Position numbers and translations under genes: made by a program | The notes under the pieces: generated by a model | The model's input: only the letters and a program-made list of their open reading frames with translations | Told to the model about the DNA's origin: nothing | Database searches by the model: none | Shown: positions 53,574 through 60,316 of the stretch, in pieces | How the letters are laid out: each line of letters starts with the position of its first letter | Numbering within the stretch: the stretch's first letter is position 1 | Origin: JAXLVB01 sp046329195 | GTDB taxonomy: Bacteria; Bacteroidota; Bacteroidia; Cytophagales; Spirosomataceae | Assembly: GCA_046329195.1 (NCBI GenBank) | Contig: JAXLVB010000002.1 | Location: forward strand, 1,240,001 to 1,304,000 | Length of the DNA: 64,000 nucleotides | Reading direction: 5' to 3'

Positions 53574-53773
53574 TGCCAACAAATGGTTTGGCAATATTGG
53601 GGCAGACAGAAATGAGCATCAACTTTTGTACTACTATTTTCCTTTCGTCACGGGCTCGACAGAACGCTGCTGAACATTTGTAAACACAATCAACAACAGT
53701 AACTATATTTGGCTTCAGTTCAGGCGTGACGAAACGCAGTAGCCCCAACATCGCAAAGCCCTATTCGTCAGCT
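53574..53773 (+). repeat. attC-like recombination site B (200 bp)
   Basis: This near-copy of site A (by eye roughly 85% identical over the inner 180 bp) has the same length. Outer arms are 53585-53603 and 53742-53760 (15 of 19 positions pair). The inner palindrome TTTCGTCACG / CGTGACGAAA is conserved. The tips differ from A: TGCCAAC on the left and GTCAGCT on the right, the latter a degenerate core. Tips that vary while the body is conserved are what cassette exchange would give. Confidence 0.6.
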
Positions 53774-53808
53774 TAACCTTCAAAACGTTTAACTATATCA
53801 AAACGACC

Positions 53809-54606
53809 ATGACAAATAAAAAAGAAAACGTTGTTTGGATCACAGGTGCTTCGTCTGGTATTGGCAAGGCTATGGCTTTAGAGTGGGCAGGATTGGGGTA
53901 TAAAGTTGTCCTTTCTGCTAGACGTAAAGAATTATTAGAGGAGATCGCTCTTACTATTAATAATTCGGGGGGAGAAACATTGGTAGTTCCAGTTGATATT
54001 ATGGAAGAAAAATCAATTGAAAAGGCTGTGCAAACGATCATAAGCACCTGGGGGCGTTTAGATATTGCTGTGGCCAATGCTGGGTTCGGGGTGTTTGGAA
54101 GTATAGAGAAGTTGACTGCAACAGATTGGAAGAGGCAATTGCAAGGCAATGTGATTGGATTAGCCCTGACGGTAAAATATGCCCTGCCCTATTTGAAGCA
54201 AAACCAAGGTCGCATTGGTTTAGTGGGAAGTGTAGCAGCTTATCTTCCGAATCCGAATGTCGGAGCGTATGGTGCTTCAAAAGCTGCTGTTCATTCCATT
54301 GGTCTGACCTTGCAAGTTGAATTAAAGGGTACTGGCGTGAGCTGCACTACTATACATCCTGGATTTGTTGTGTCGGAGATTGCAAGAGTTGATAATGAAG
54401 GTGTTTGGCATCCTCAGCGTCCTGATCCACGTCCTTCTAACTTAATGTGGCCCACAGACAAAGCTGCGAAAGTGATGGTGAAAGCAATAGTAAAGCGACG
54501 AAGAAATTATATTTTCACAACCCACGGAAGAGTTTTTGTTTTTTTACAGCATTGGTTTCCGGGCTTAGTGAGAATCATCGCCTCAAAAGGTCCAAAACCA
54601 GCATAA
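53809..54606 (+). CDS. Short-chain dehydrogenase/reductase (SDR)
   Basis: This classical SDR of 265 aa has NAD(P)-binding TGASSGIGKAMA (about residues 12-23), NAG in VANAGFGVFG, catalytic Ser in VGSVAAY and the Y-G-A-S-K catalytic pair near residue 155. The basic residues after strand two (LSARRKELLEE) favour NADP(H). The substrate is unknown. It lies between attC-like site B and the tRNA-fragment array, 36 bp after site B, but its base composition is close to that of core genes and no attC-like site follows it, so it may not be a cassette. Confidence 0.88.
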   Translation: MTNKKENVVWITGASSGIGKAMALEWAGLGYKVVLSARRKELLEEIALTINNSGGETLVVPVDIMEEKSIEKAVQTIISTWGRLDIAVANAGFGVFGSIEKLTATDWKRQLQGNVIGLALTVKYALPYLKQNQGRIGLVGSVAAYLPNPNVGAYGASKAAVHSIGLTLQVELKGTGVSCTTIHPGFVVSEIARVDNEGVWHPQRPDPRPSNLMWPTDKAAKVMVKAIVKRRRNYIFTTHGRVFVFLQHWFPGLVRIIASKGPKPA

Positions 54607-54623
54607 AAACAGCGTTGATTCCG

Positions 54624-54690
54624 TGAAGAAAATGGGACTCGAACCCACGACCCTCCCGAATGCCTTCGGGATGGATGCCCCAGGCGAGTT
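54624..54690 (-). pseudogene. Truncated tRNA-Ala-like 3' half, copy 1 (most diverged)
   Basis: On the minus strand the segment ends in GGGTTCGAGTCCCAT and a decayed acceptor end (TTTTCTTCAC). The anticodon arm is replaced by a 7-bp hairpin with loop GGCA (TCCCGAA / TTCGGGA). The 5' acceptor strand and most of the D-arm are missing. It is the last copy of the array and has no following terminator hairpin. Confidence 0.65.
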
Positions 54691-54701
54691 CCAACAAAAG
54701 A

Positions 54702-54727
54702 AAATCCCAACCAGATGGTTGGGATTT
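54702..54727. terminator. Hairpin between tRNA-like copies 1 and 2
   Basis: AAATCCCAACC and GGTTGGGATTT form an 11-bp perfect stem around AGAT. It is identical to the hairpin at 54804. Confidence 0.7.
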
Positions 54728-54728
54728 G

Positions 54729-54793
54729 TGGAGAAGATGGGACTCGAACCCACGACCCTCCCGAATGCCTTCGGGATGCTCTAGGCGAGTACC
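54729..54793 (-). pseudogene. Truncated tRNA-Ala-like 3' half, copy 2
   Basis: This minus-strand copy has an acceptor end and T-arm identical to tRNA-Ala(GGC) at 54941 but the same TCCCGAA-GGCA-TTCGGGA hairpin in place of the anticodon arm. It lies 105 bp from copy 1 and 102 bp from copy 3. Confidence 0.7.
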
Positions 54794-54803
54794 AACAATA
54801 AAA

Positions 54804-54829
54804 AAATCCCAACCAGATGGTTGGGATTT
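54804..54829. terminator. Hairpin between tRNA-like copies 2 and 3
   Basis: AAATCCCAACC / GGTTGGGATTT, an 11-bp perfect stem with flanking A/T runs, is part of the repeating unit. Confidence 0.7.
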
Positions 54830-54830
54830 G

Positions 54831-54895
54831 TGGAGAAGATCGGGCTCGAACCCACGACCTTCCCGAATGCCTTCGGGACGCTTTGGACGAATACT
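54831..54895 (-). pseudogene. Truncated tRNA-Ala-like 3' half, copy 3
   Basis: This is the copy nearest the intact tRNA, 110 bp away in register. The T-arm differs by one base pair-changing substitution (GAGCCCGAT against GAGTCCCAT). The GGCA-loop hairpin is retained. It lacks the 5' half, so it cannot form a normal tRNA. Confidence 0.7.
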
Positions 54896-54903
54896 AAAAA
54901 TAG

Positions 54904-54934
54904 AAAAGCCCAACCAGATGGTTGGGCTTTTTTT
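54904..54934. terminator. Terminator after tRNA-Ala
   Basis: AAAAGCCCAACC / GGTTGGGCTTTT gives a 12-bp perfect stem with loop AGAT and A/T runs on both sides, directly downstream of the tRNA 3' end on the minus strand. Confidence 0.8.
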
Positions 54935-54940
54935 ACTGGG

Positions 54941-55014
54941 TGGAGAAGATGGGACTCGAACCCACGACCCCTTGCATGCCATGCAAGTGCTCTAGCCAAC
55001 TGAGCTACATCCCC
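54941..55014 (-). tRNA. tRNA-Ala (anticodon GGC)
   Basis: The minus strand folds as a full cloverleaf: acceptor GGGGATG with CTTCTCC plus discriminator A (one U-U mismatch), a D-arm with AGTTGG, anticodon stem CTTGC / GCAAG with loop ATGGCAT giving anticodon GGC, and T-arm GTGGG-TTCGAGT-CCCAT. It reads alanine GCC/GCU codons. A promoter lies upstream and a terminator downstream. Confidence 0.92.
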
Positions 55015-55039
55015 ATTGCTTAATTCTTTCTGAGAACTA

Positions 55040-55058
55040 ACAACTAAGCTACATCCCC
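55040..55058 (-). pseudogene. Duplicate of the tRNA-Ala 5' end
   Basis: The 19 bases match the first 19 bases of the tRNA-Ala gene at 17 positions on the minus strand (GGGGATGTAGCTTAGTTG against GGGGATGTAGCTCAGTTG). It would lie at the start of the tRNA transcript and has no remaining 3' half. Confidence 0.65.
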
Positions 55059-55069
55059 GAAAGGACTGC

Positions 55070-55099
55070 AAAGGTGAAAAACGAATTTGACTTCTCAAA
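55070..55099 (-). promoter_or_regulatory. Promoter for tRNA-Ala
   Basis: On the minus strand TTTG (55099-55096), 18 bp, then CACCTTTG (55077-55070, one mismatch to TAnnTTTG) make a good two-part promoter. Transcription would start about 50 bp before the tRNA. Confidence 0.5.
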
Positions 55100-55147
55100 A
55101 TCTCCTCACTAATTTTTTCTATCAAAGTTGTTTACGAACTTTGGCGC

Positions 55148-55924
55148 ATGATTAAGTCCATCATTTCTTTCGTTCTTCGGTTTGTACCACGTCCTTTGTT
55201 ACAACGGGTTAGCCATTGGGTGCTCCGAGTCTGGGCGTTTTTCCTGAAAGGCAACCAAGTAGAATGCACGGTCTGCGGTTCTACCTTTACGAAGTTTCTA
55301 CCCTACGGACGTCTCACCGTGCGTGACAATGCCCTTTGCCCTCATTGCTTGGCGCTGGAACGTCACCGCTTGATGTACTTGTATCTCAAGCAAAAAACCA
55401 ACTTCTTTTCGGCACCACTCAAAGTGCTTCATGTGGCCCCCGAATACTGTTTTATTGACCGATTCGAGGCCATGAAAAACCTTGACTACATCACCGCCGA
55501 TATTGAAAGCCCTTTGGCCAAAGTCAAAATGGACATTCACCAGATTCCGTTTGAAGCCAATACCTTTGACGTTGCCTTTTGCAATCACGTGCTCGAACAC
55601 GTGGACGACTACGTCAAAGCCACTTCCGAATTGCATCGGGTGCTGAAGCCCGGCGGCTGGGCTATCATCCAAAGTCCGCAAGATTGGTCTCGCCCCCACA
55701 CTTACGAAGACCCCAGCATCACCGACCCTAAGGAACGTGAAAAACATTTCTGGCAAAACGACCACCTTCGCTTGTTTGGTCAAGATTATGGTCAAGAACT
55801 CCAAAAAGGTGGCTTCGACGTGGTAGAAGACCGCTTTGTCATGGAAATGTCGCCCGAACTGGTACAACGCTTTGGACTACCCAAAGAAGAAATCATTTAT
55901 TTGTGTAAAAAATCATCAAACTAA
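55148..55924 (+). CDS. Class I SAM-dependent methyltransferase with N-terminal zinc-ribbon-like cysteines
   Basis: This 258-aa protein has a short basic, hydrophobic N-terminus, then two Cys pairs (CTVCGSTF and ALCPHCLALERHR, about residues 38-75) that could bind zinc. A methyltransferase type 11 domain follows: LKVLHVAPE (motif I, somewhat altered), ITADIESP, FDVAFCNHVLEHVDDYVKATSELHRVLKPGGWAII. The substrate is unknown; similar proteins often lie in glycan or lipid gene sets. The aminopeptidase P gene follows after 8 bp, so the two are an operon. Confidence 0.85.
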   Translation: MIKSIISFVLRFVPRPLLQRVSHWVLRVWAFFLKGNQVECTVCGSTFTKFLPYGRLTVRDNALCPHCLALERHRLMYLYLKQKTNFFSAPLKVLHVAPEYCFIDRFEAMKNLDYITADIESPLAKVKMDIHQIPFEANTFDVAFCNHVLEHVDDYVKATSELHRVLKPGGWAIIQSPQDWSRPHTYEDPSITDPKEREKHFWQNDHLRLFGQDYGQELQKGGFDVVEDRFVMEMSPELVQRFGLPKEEIIYLCKKSSN

Positions 55925-55932
55925 CCTATTTC

Positions 55933-57222
55933 ATGAAATACGCCCCTATCCCAAGCGAATTGTTCGTCACCAATCGGCAGCGACTCACAGCCATGCTCAA
56001 ACCCAAGTCAATGGCTTTGCTGAATGCCAACGACATCATGCCAACCAATGCAGACGGCACGATGGGCTTTCGGCAAAACACCGACTTGTTTCACCTCAGT
56101 GGCATTGACCAAGAAGAAACCATGCTGTTGCTGTTTCCTGATTGCCCCATCGAAAAATACCGTGAGGTGCTTTTTTTAAGAGAAACCAACGAACACATTG
56201 CCGTTTGGGAAGGCTACAAATACACCAAAGACCACGCTCGTGAAGTATCGGGTATCCAGACCATTCTGTGGACCCACCAATTTGATAGTGTACTGAAAAC
56301 CATTGTGTTTGAGGCCGAACACTTGTATCTGAACCAAAACGAACACACTCGGAATGCGTCGGAAGTACAAAGTCGAGATGCCAAGTTTGTCATCCAGATG
56401 AAAGACCGTTTCCCCTTGCACCATTTTGAACGCTTGGCGCCCTTGATGCACCATATCCGTGCCATCAAGCAGCCTATCGAGGTTTCGTTGATACAAGAGG
56501 CCATCCGTATTACCCAAGCAGGGTTTGAACGAGTGGCCAAGTACGTAAAACCTGGCGTAATGGAATACGAATTGGAAGCCGAATTTCTACATGAATTTGT
56601 GCGCAATCGTTCTACGGGTTTTGCCTATACGCCCATTATTGCCTCGGGGGCGAGTGCCTGTGTACTGCACTACATCGAAAACAATCGCCCTTGTAAAGAC
56701 GGTGACATCTTGTTATTAGACGTTGCTGCCGAATATGCCAACTACAATGCCGATTTGACTCGCTCGATTCCTGTCAATGGGCGGTTTAGTCCCCGTCAAC
56801 GGCAGGTTTACACCTCCGTGCTCAATGCCATGAAGTTTTGTAAGTCGCTAATGAAACCAGGTGCGCTTTGGGACGAAAACCAAAAAGAAGTAGAACGTTT
56901 CTTGGAATCGGAACTTATCGGATTGGGTTTGTTAGATAAACAAGACGTAGAAAATCAAAACCCTGATTTTCCGTTATATAAAAAGTATTTCATGCACGGC
57001 GTTTCGCACTTTTTAGGGCTTGACGTGCATGATGTGGGCAACAAATACCGTCGGTTTGAGCCGGGTATGGTGTTTACCTGTGAACCCGGTCTGTACATTC
57101 CACAAGAAGGTTTGGGCATTCGCCTCGAAAACAATATTTTGATTACATCCGATGGAAATGTGGATTTAATGGCGGATATTCCGCTCGAAATCGAGGAAAT
57201 TGAGGAGTTGATGAATGGATAG
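55933..57222 (+). CDS. pepP: Xaa-Pro aminopeptidase (aminopeptidase P, M24B)
   Basis: This dinuclear metallopeptidase removes an N-terminal residue before proline. The N-terminal creatinase-like domain (about residues 1-175) is followed by the pita-bread domain with metal ligands in LLLDVAAEYANYNADLTRS (two Asp), HGVSHFLGLDVHD (His), CEPGLYIP (Glu) and RLENNILIT (Glu). At 429 aa it is the normal bacterial length. It is in a two-gene operon with the methyltransferase upstream. Confidence 0.93.
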   Translation: MKYAPIPSELFVTNRQRLTAMLKPKSMALLNANDIMPTNADGTMGFRQNTDLFHLSGIDQEETMLLLFPDCPIEKYREVLFLRETNEHIAVWEGYKYTKDHAREVSGIQTILWTHQFDSVLKTIVFEAEHLYLNQNEHTRNASEVQSRDAKFVIQMKDRFPLHHFERLAPLMHHIRAIKQPIEVSLIQEAIRITQAGFERVAKYVKPGVMEYELEAEFLHEFVRNRSTGFAYTPIIASGASACVLHYIENNRPCKDGDILLLDVAAEYANYNADLTRSIPVNGRFSPRQRQVYTSVLNAMKFCKSLMKPGALWDENQKEVERFLESELIGLGLLDKQDVENQNPDFPLYKKYFMHGVSHFLGLDVHDVGNKYRRFEPGMVFTCEPGLYIPQEGLGIRLENNILITSDGNVDLMADIPLEIEEIEELMNG

Positions 57223-57316
57223 AAAGTGGAAAGTGTAAAGTGTAAAGTGTAAAGGTGAAAGTGGAAAGAGGAAAGGTGAAAGAGGAAAGTGGTGAGGTTA
57301 GAGGAGAAAGGAGAGT
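57222..57316. repeat. Purine-rich degenerate tandem repeat array
   Basis: A nearly pure purine run beginning at the pepP stop contains three near-perfect AAAGTGT units (57231-57253) followed by GGTGAAAGTGG and GGAAAGAGG variants. It belongs to the same family as the arrays at 3000 and 47706. Confidence 0.75.
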
Positions 57317-57358
57317 CTCTATTGCTAAAAGAGGGAGGAAACCTAAACAAGATCAAGT

Positions 57359-58477
57359 ATGTCAGAATTTGAATTTTATGATAACGAAACTAAAAAATAC
57401 CGCCGTTTTGCACAACGGCGCCACGAAATGGATACAGTAAACCCGTCGTTGTTGGCCGTTTTTAATGATTCGTATATTAATGAATTCAAACTCTATTATG
57501 CCCTTTTTGGTCAGATTCCATCGGCTTTTACAATGGGAGGCTTGGTATTAGACAAGGCGGTTGAGTTTTTTGAAAAAGAGTATCAAGCTGATATTCAGCA
57601 AGAACTGTTTTTAAATTTTTATTCTAGGCAAAAAAAAACGTTCATTACTGACGAACGGATGTTTTTGTTAAAGAATGGCATGTTGGTTACCTTCAACGAC
57701 CGTGATACTTGTCGTATGTTGGGGAATCCGCCCGATAAAGAATTTGTACATACGCTTACTCAAAAACTGACCAAATTCAAGATTCGAGAACAAGGCACTC
57801 AATATAAAATCAACCTCTTGGCGCAAAGCCGATACGAGGGCATCACCACCGAACCTCTCAAAATCAGTCGGGTTAAACTAGACATCAAAGCCAACTATAA
57901 CGATGATTTTGAGCCCATTCACGAAATCATCACTCGACGGCTCAACCAAAAAAACGACAAAGGGCTTATCATTTTACACGGATTGCCCGGTACGGGTAAA
58001 ACCTCCTATCTGAGATTTTTGACTGGAAAAATCCGTAAAAAAATCTTTTTCCTCCAGCCACACATAGCGGCCCATATTACCGACCCTGAGTTTATCAACA
58101 TCCTAATTCAGAACCCCAATTCGGTGCTTATCATTGAAGACGCCGAAAACATCTTGATGAACCGAGAAGAAACCGGAAATTCAGTAGTATCAGTCTTGCT
58201 CAATTTGGCCGACGGCCTCTTGTCCGACTGTCTTAACTTACAGATTATCTGCACGTTCAACACGGCTATTTCCAATATTGATGAGGCTCTTTTGCGTAAA
58301 GGTCGGCTTATTGCCAAATACGAATTTGGTAAATTAACCGCCGAAAAAGCGGCTCACTTGTCAGCTTCCATTGGTTTTTCGAACCCAGTTTCGGAGCCAA
58401 TGACGTTGGCCGAAATTTACAACCAACAAGAGATGCACTTCCATAATTTGAAGGAAAAACGAAAAATTGGATTCTGA
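57359..58477 (+). CDS. AAA-family ATPase of unknown function
   Basis: The N-terminal domain (about residues 1-185) is not recognised. The C-terminal AAA module has Walker A GLPGTGKT (208-215), Walker B VLIIEDAEN (256-264, with Asp-Ala replacing the usual Asp-Glu order), a sensor-1-like CTFNT and an arginine-rich DEALLRKGRLIAKYEF, which recalls the BCS1/proteasomal AAA group. No protease or partner gene is adjacent. It presumably remodels a protein. The start follows a purine-rich repeat array with no evident promoter. Confidence 0.75.
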   Translation: MSEFEFYDNETKKYRRFAQRRHEMDTVNPSLLAVFNDSYINEFKLYYALFGQIPSAFTMGGLVLDKAVEFFEKEYQADIQQELFLNFYSRQKKTFITDERMFLLKNGMLVTFNDRDTCRMLGNPPDKEFVHTLTQKLTKFKIREQGTQYKINLLAQSRYEGITTEPLKISRVKLDIKANYNDDFEPIHEIITRRLNQKNDKGLIILHGLPGTGKTSYLRFLTGKIRKKIFFLQPHIAAHITDPEFINILIQNPNSVLIIEDAENILMNREETGNSVVSVLLNLADGLLSDCLNLQIICTFNTAISNIDEALLRKGRLIAKYEFGKLTAEKAAHLSASIGFSNPVSEPMTLAEIYNQQEMHFHNLKEKRKIGF

Positions 58478-58482
58478 GCACA

Positions 58483-58490
58483 TATCTTTG
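58483..58490 (+). promoter_or_regulatory. Promoter -7 element for accA
   Basis: TATCTTTG is an exact match to the consensus, 5 bp after the AAA ATPase stop and 123 bp before the accA ATG. The -33 position has no clear TTTG. Confidence 0.5.
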
Positions 58491-58613
58491 CAGCTTGTTT
58501 GGTCTGTTTTTAGGTTTCTGTTTGTATGATTGAAGCACCATCAGCAGAGCTAGCTCTGGACTCTACTACAGATTTCCGACACTTTTAACGTATAAAGCCT
58601 GAATAGAATACCC

Positions 58614-59567
58614 ATGAGGACATTACTTGATTTTGAAAAACCCATTGCCGAGTTGGAAAATAAATTGGCCGAAATGAAGCGGCTTGCCCAAGAAAACAAC
58701 GTGGATGTTTCGGAAGCAGTTCATACCTTAGAGGCCAAAATTGATGAGCTTCGGCAAGAAACATCTGACAATCTGACTCGCTGGCAGCGGGTCCAGCTTT
58801 CTCGTCACCCTGACCGCCCCTATTCATTAGACTATATCGAACTCCTTTGCTCCGAATTTGTTGAGCTTCATGGTGACCGTAATTTTAGAGATGACCCTGC
58901 TATGGTGGGTGGATTTGGTGAAATTGACGGGCAAACGGTGATGATTATTGGTCAGCAAAAAGGCCGTAATACCAAGCAACGCCAGTACCGCAACTTCGGG
59001 ATGGCTAACCCAGAAGGCTATCGTAAAGCTCTGCGGTTGATGAAATTGGCTGAAAAATTCAACAAACCCATCATTACGCTGATTGACACCCCTGGTGCCT
59101 ATCCGGGCTTAGAGGCTGAAGAACGGGGTCAAGGCGAGGCCATAGCTCGCAACCTCAAAGAGATGTTTATGCTCAAAGTGCCTGTCATTTGTATTGTGAT
59201 TGGAGAAGGTGCTTCGGGCGGTGCGTTGGGAATTGCCATTGGCGACCGGGTGTTGATGCTCGAAAATTCGTGGTACTCGGTGATTTCTCCCGAAAACTGT
59301 TCTACTATCTTATGGAGAACGTGGAATTTTAAAGAGCAAGCAGCCGAGGCTCTCAAGCTGACAGCTAAAGACATGCATGGTAACCATTTGGTAGATGGCA
59401 TCATTCCTGAGCCAATTGGTGGGGCACATTTGGACTATCCACTCATGGCCGATACGTTGAAACAAGCCATACTTGAGTGCATAGCAGAATTATCAAAACT
59501 TTCGCCTGAAGACCGAATCAACGAACGTATCGAAAAGTTTGGTTCGATGGGGGTCGTTGTTGAATAA
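58614..59567 (+). CDS. accA: Acetyl-CoA carboxylase carboxyltransferase subunit alpha
   Basis: AccA with AccD transfers carboxyl from biotin to acetyl-CoA, the first committed step of fatty-acid synthesis. The sequence begins TLLDFEKPIAELENKLAEM and carries ARxxR-type LSRHPDRPYSLDYI, QKGRNTKQRQYRNFG, TLIDTPGAYPGLEAEERGQ and IGEGASGGALGIAIGD, all diagnostic. At 317 aa it is the normal length. accD is not adjacent. It is followed by a HAD hydrolase gene at 47 bp on the same strand. Confidence 0.96.
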   Translation: MRTLLDFEKPIAELENKLAEMKRLAQENNVDVSEAVHTLEAKIDELRQETSDNLTRWQRVQLSRHPDRPYSLDYIELLCSEFVELHGDRNFRDDPAMVGGFGEIDGQTVMIIGQQKGRNTKQRQYRNFGMANPEGYRKALRLMKLAEKFNKPIITLIDTPGAYPGLEAEERGQGEAIARNLKEMFMLKVPVICIVIGEGASGGALGIAIGDRVLMLENSWYSVISPENCSTILWRTWNFKEQAAEALKLTAKDMHGNHLVDGIIPEPIGGAHLDYPLMADTLKQAILECIAELSKLSPEDRINERIEKFGSMGVVVE

Positions 59568-59614
59568 TCTTTACGCTCCTCAGAAGTAGGTACTCGCCTA
59601 ACCTCGTCAACTAT

Positions 59615-60277
59615 ATGAAACCACTGGAAATCAAGAATTTAATTTTCGACATGGGGAATGTCATCATTGACATTGACCCTCCTCGCACCATGCAAGCCTT
59701 TGCCGACTTGGCAGGGGTGGAGTTGAGTGTGGTGTTGGATAAAATTCGAGAAACGCAGTTGTTTCACCGCCATGAGTCAGGTCAAATTGACGAACATGAA
59801 CTTCGTAACATTTTCCGAGAAGAACTCAATGGCAACTGGGCCGATGCAGAATTAGATAGTTGCTGGAATGCCTTGTTGTTTCCTTTGCCAAAAGAACGTT
59901 TGCACCTGCTCGAATCGTTGGGTCAACACTTTAAAGTGTACTTACTGAGCAATACCAATGCTATTCACTTGCGAGAAATTGATCGACAAGCGCAGTTGCT
60001 AACAGGGCAACCTTACGAGACTCTGTTTGAGCAGTTGTTTCTGTCGTACAAAATGGGTAAGATGAAGCCTCATCTTAGTATATACGAACAGACGTTGGCA
60101 GATGCAGGTATCTTGGGGAGTGAAAGCCTTTTTATTGACGATGTGCTGGACAATGTAAATGCCGCCAATCAAGCGGGTATTCACACCATCTACCACAACC
60201 CAAAGCAACATACTATCTTAGATTATTTTGATGGCCATACCATTCGTTCTGAGTTTGTAACCTGGGTAAATAGTTAA
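59615..60277 (+). CDS. HAD-superfamily hydrolase (YihX-like)
   Basis: This 220-aa HAD-IA phosphatase has motif I as FDMGNVIIDIDP (nucleophile Asp; the usual second Asp position is Gly, as in YihX-type enzymes). Motif II is VYLLSNTNAIH, the lysine is in LSYKMGKMKP, and motif III is SLFIDDVLDNVNAANQAG. YihX removes phosphate from alpha-D-glucose 1-phosphate, a possible but untested activity here. It probably belongs to the accA transcript. Confidence 0.87.
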   Translation: MKPLEIKNLIFDMGNVIIDIDPPRTMQAFADLAGVELSVVLDKIRETQLFHRHESGQIDEHELRNIFREELNGNWADAELDSCWNALLFPLPKERLHLLESLGQHFKVYLLSNTNAIHLREIDRQAQLLTGQPYETLFEQLFLSYKMGKMKPHLSIYEQTLADAGILGSESLFIDDVLDNVNAANQAGIHTIYHNPKQHTILDYFDGHTIRSEFVTWVNS

Positions 60278-60316
60278 TCCATTCCTTGATTTCAACAAGA
60301 AAACCACTCATTCACC

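Noticed and set aside
52853..53773. CRISPR array
   Set aside because: Only two long copies about 720 bp apart with genes between them; no short regular spacers and no cas genes.
53809..54606. SDR gene as a third integron cassette
   Set aside because: No attC-like palindrome follows it, its composition resembles core genes, and its start lies 36 bp after a degenerate core rather than 15 bp.
54507..55125. Several overlapping frames with repeated phrases such as RWDSNPRPSRMPSG on both strands
   Set aside because: These are translations of the tRNA-Ala gene and its truncated copies with their hairpins; the repeats explain them fully.
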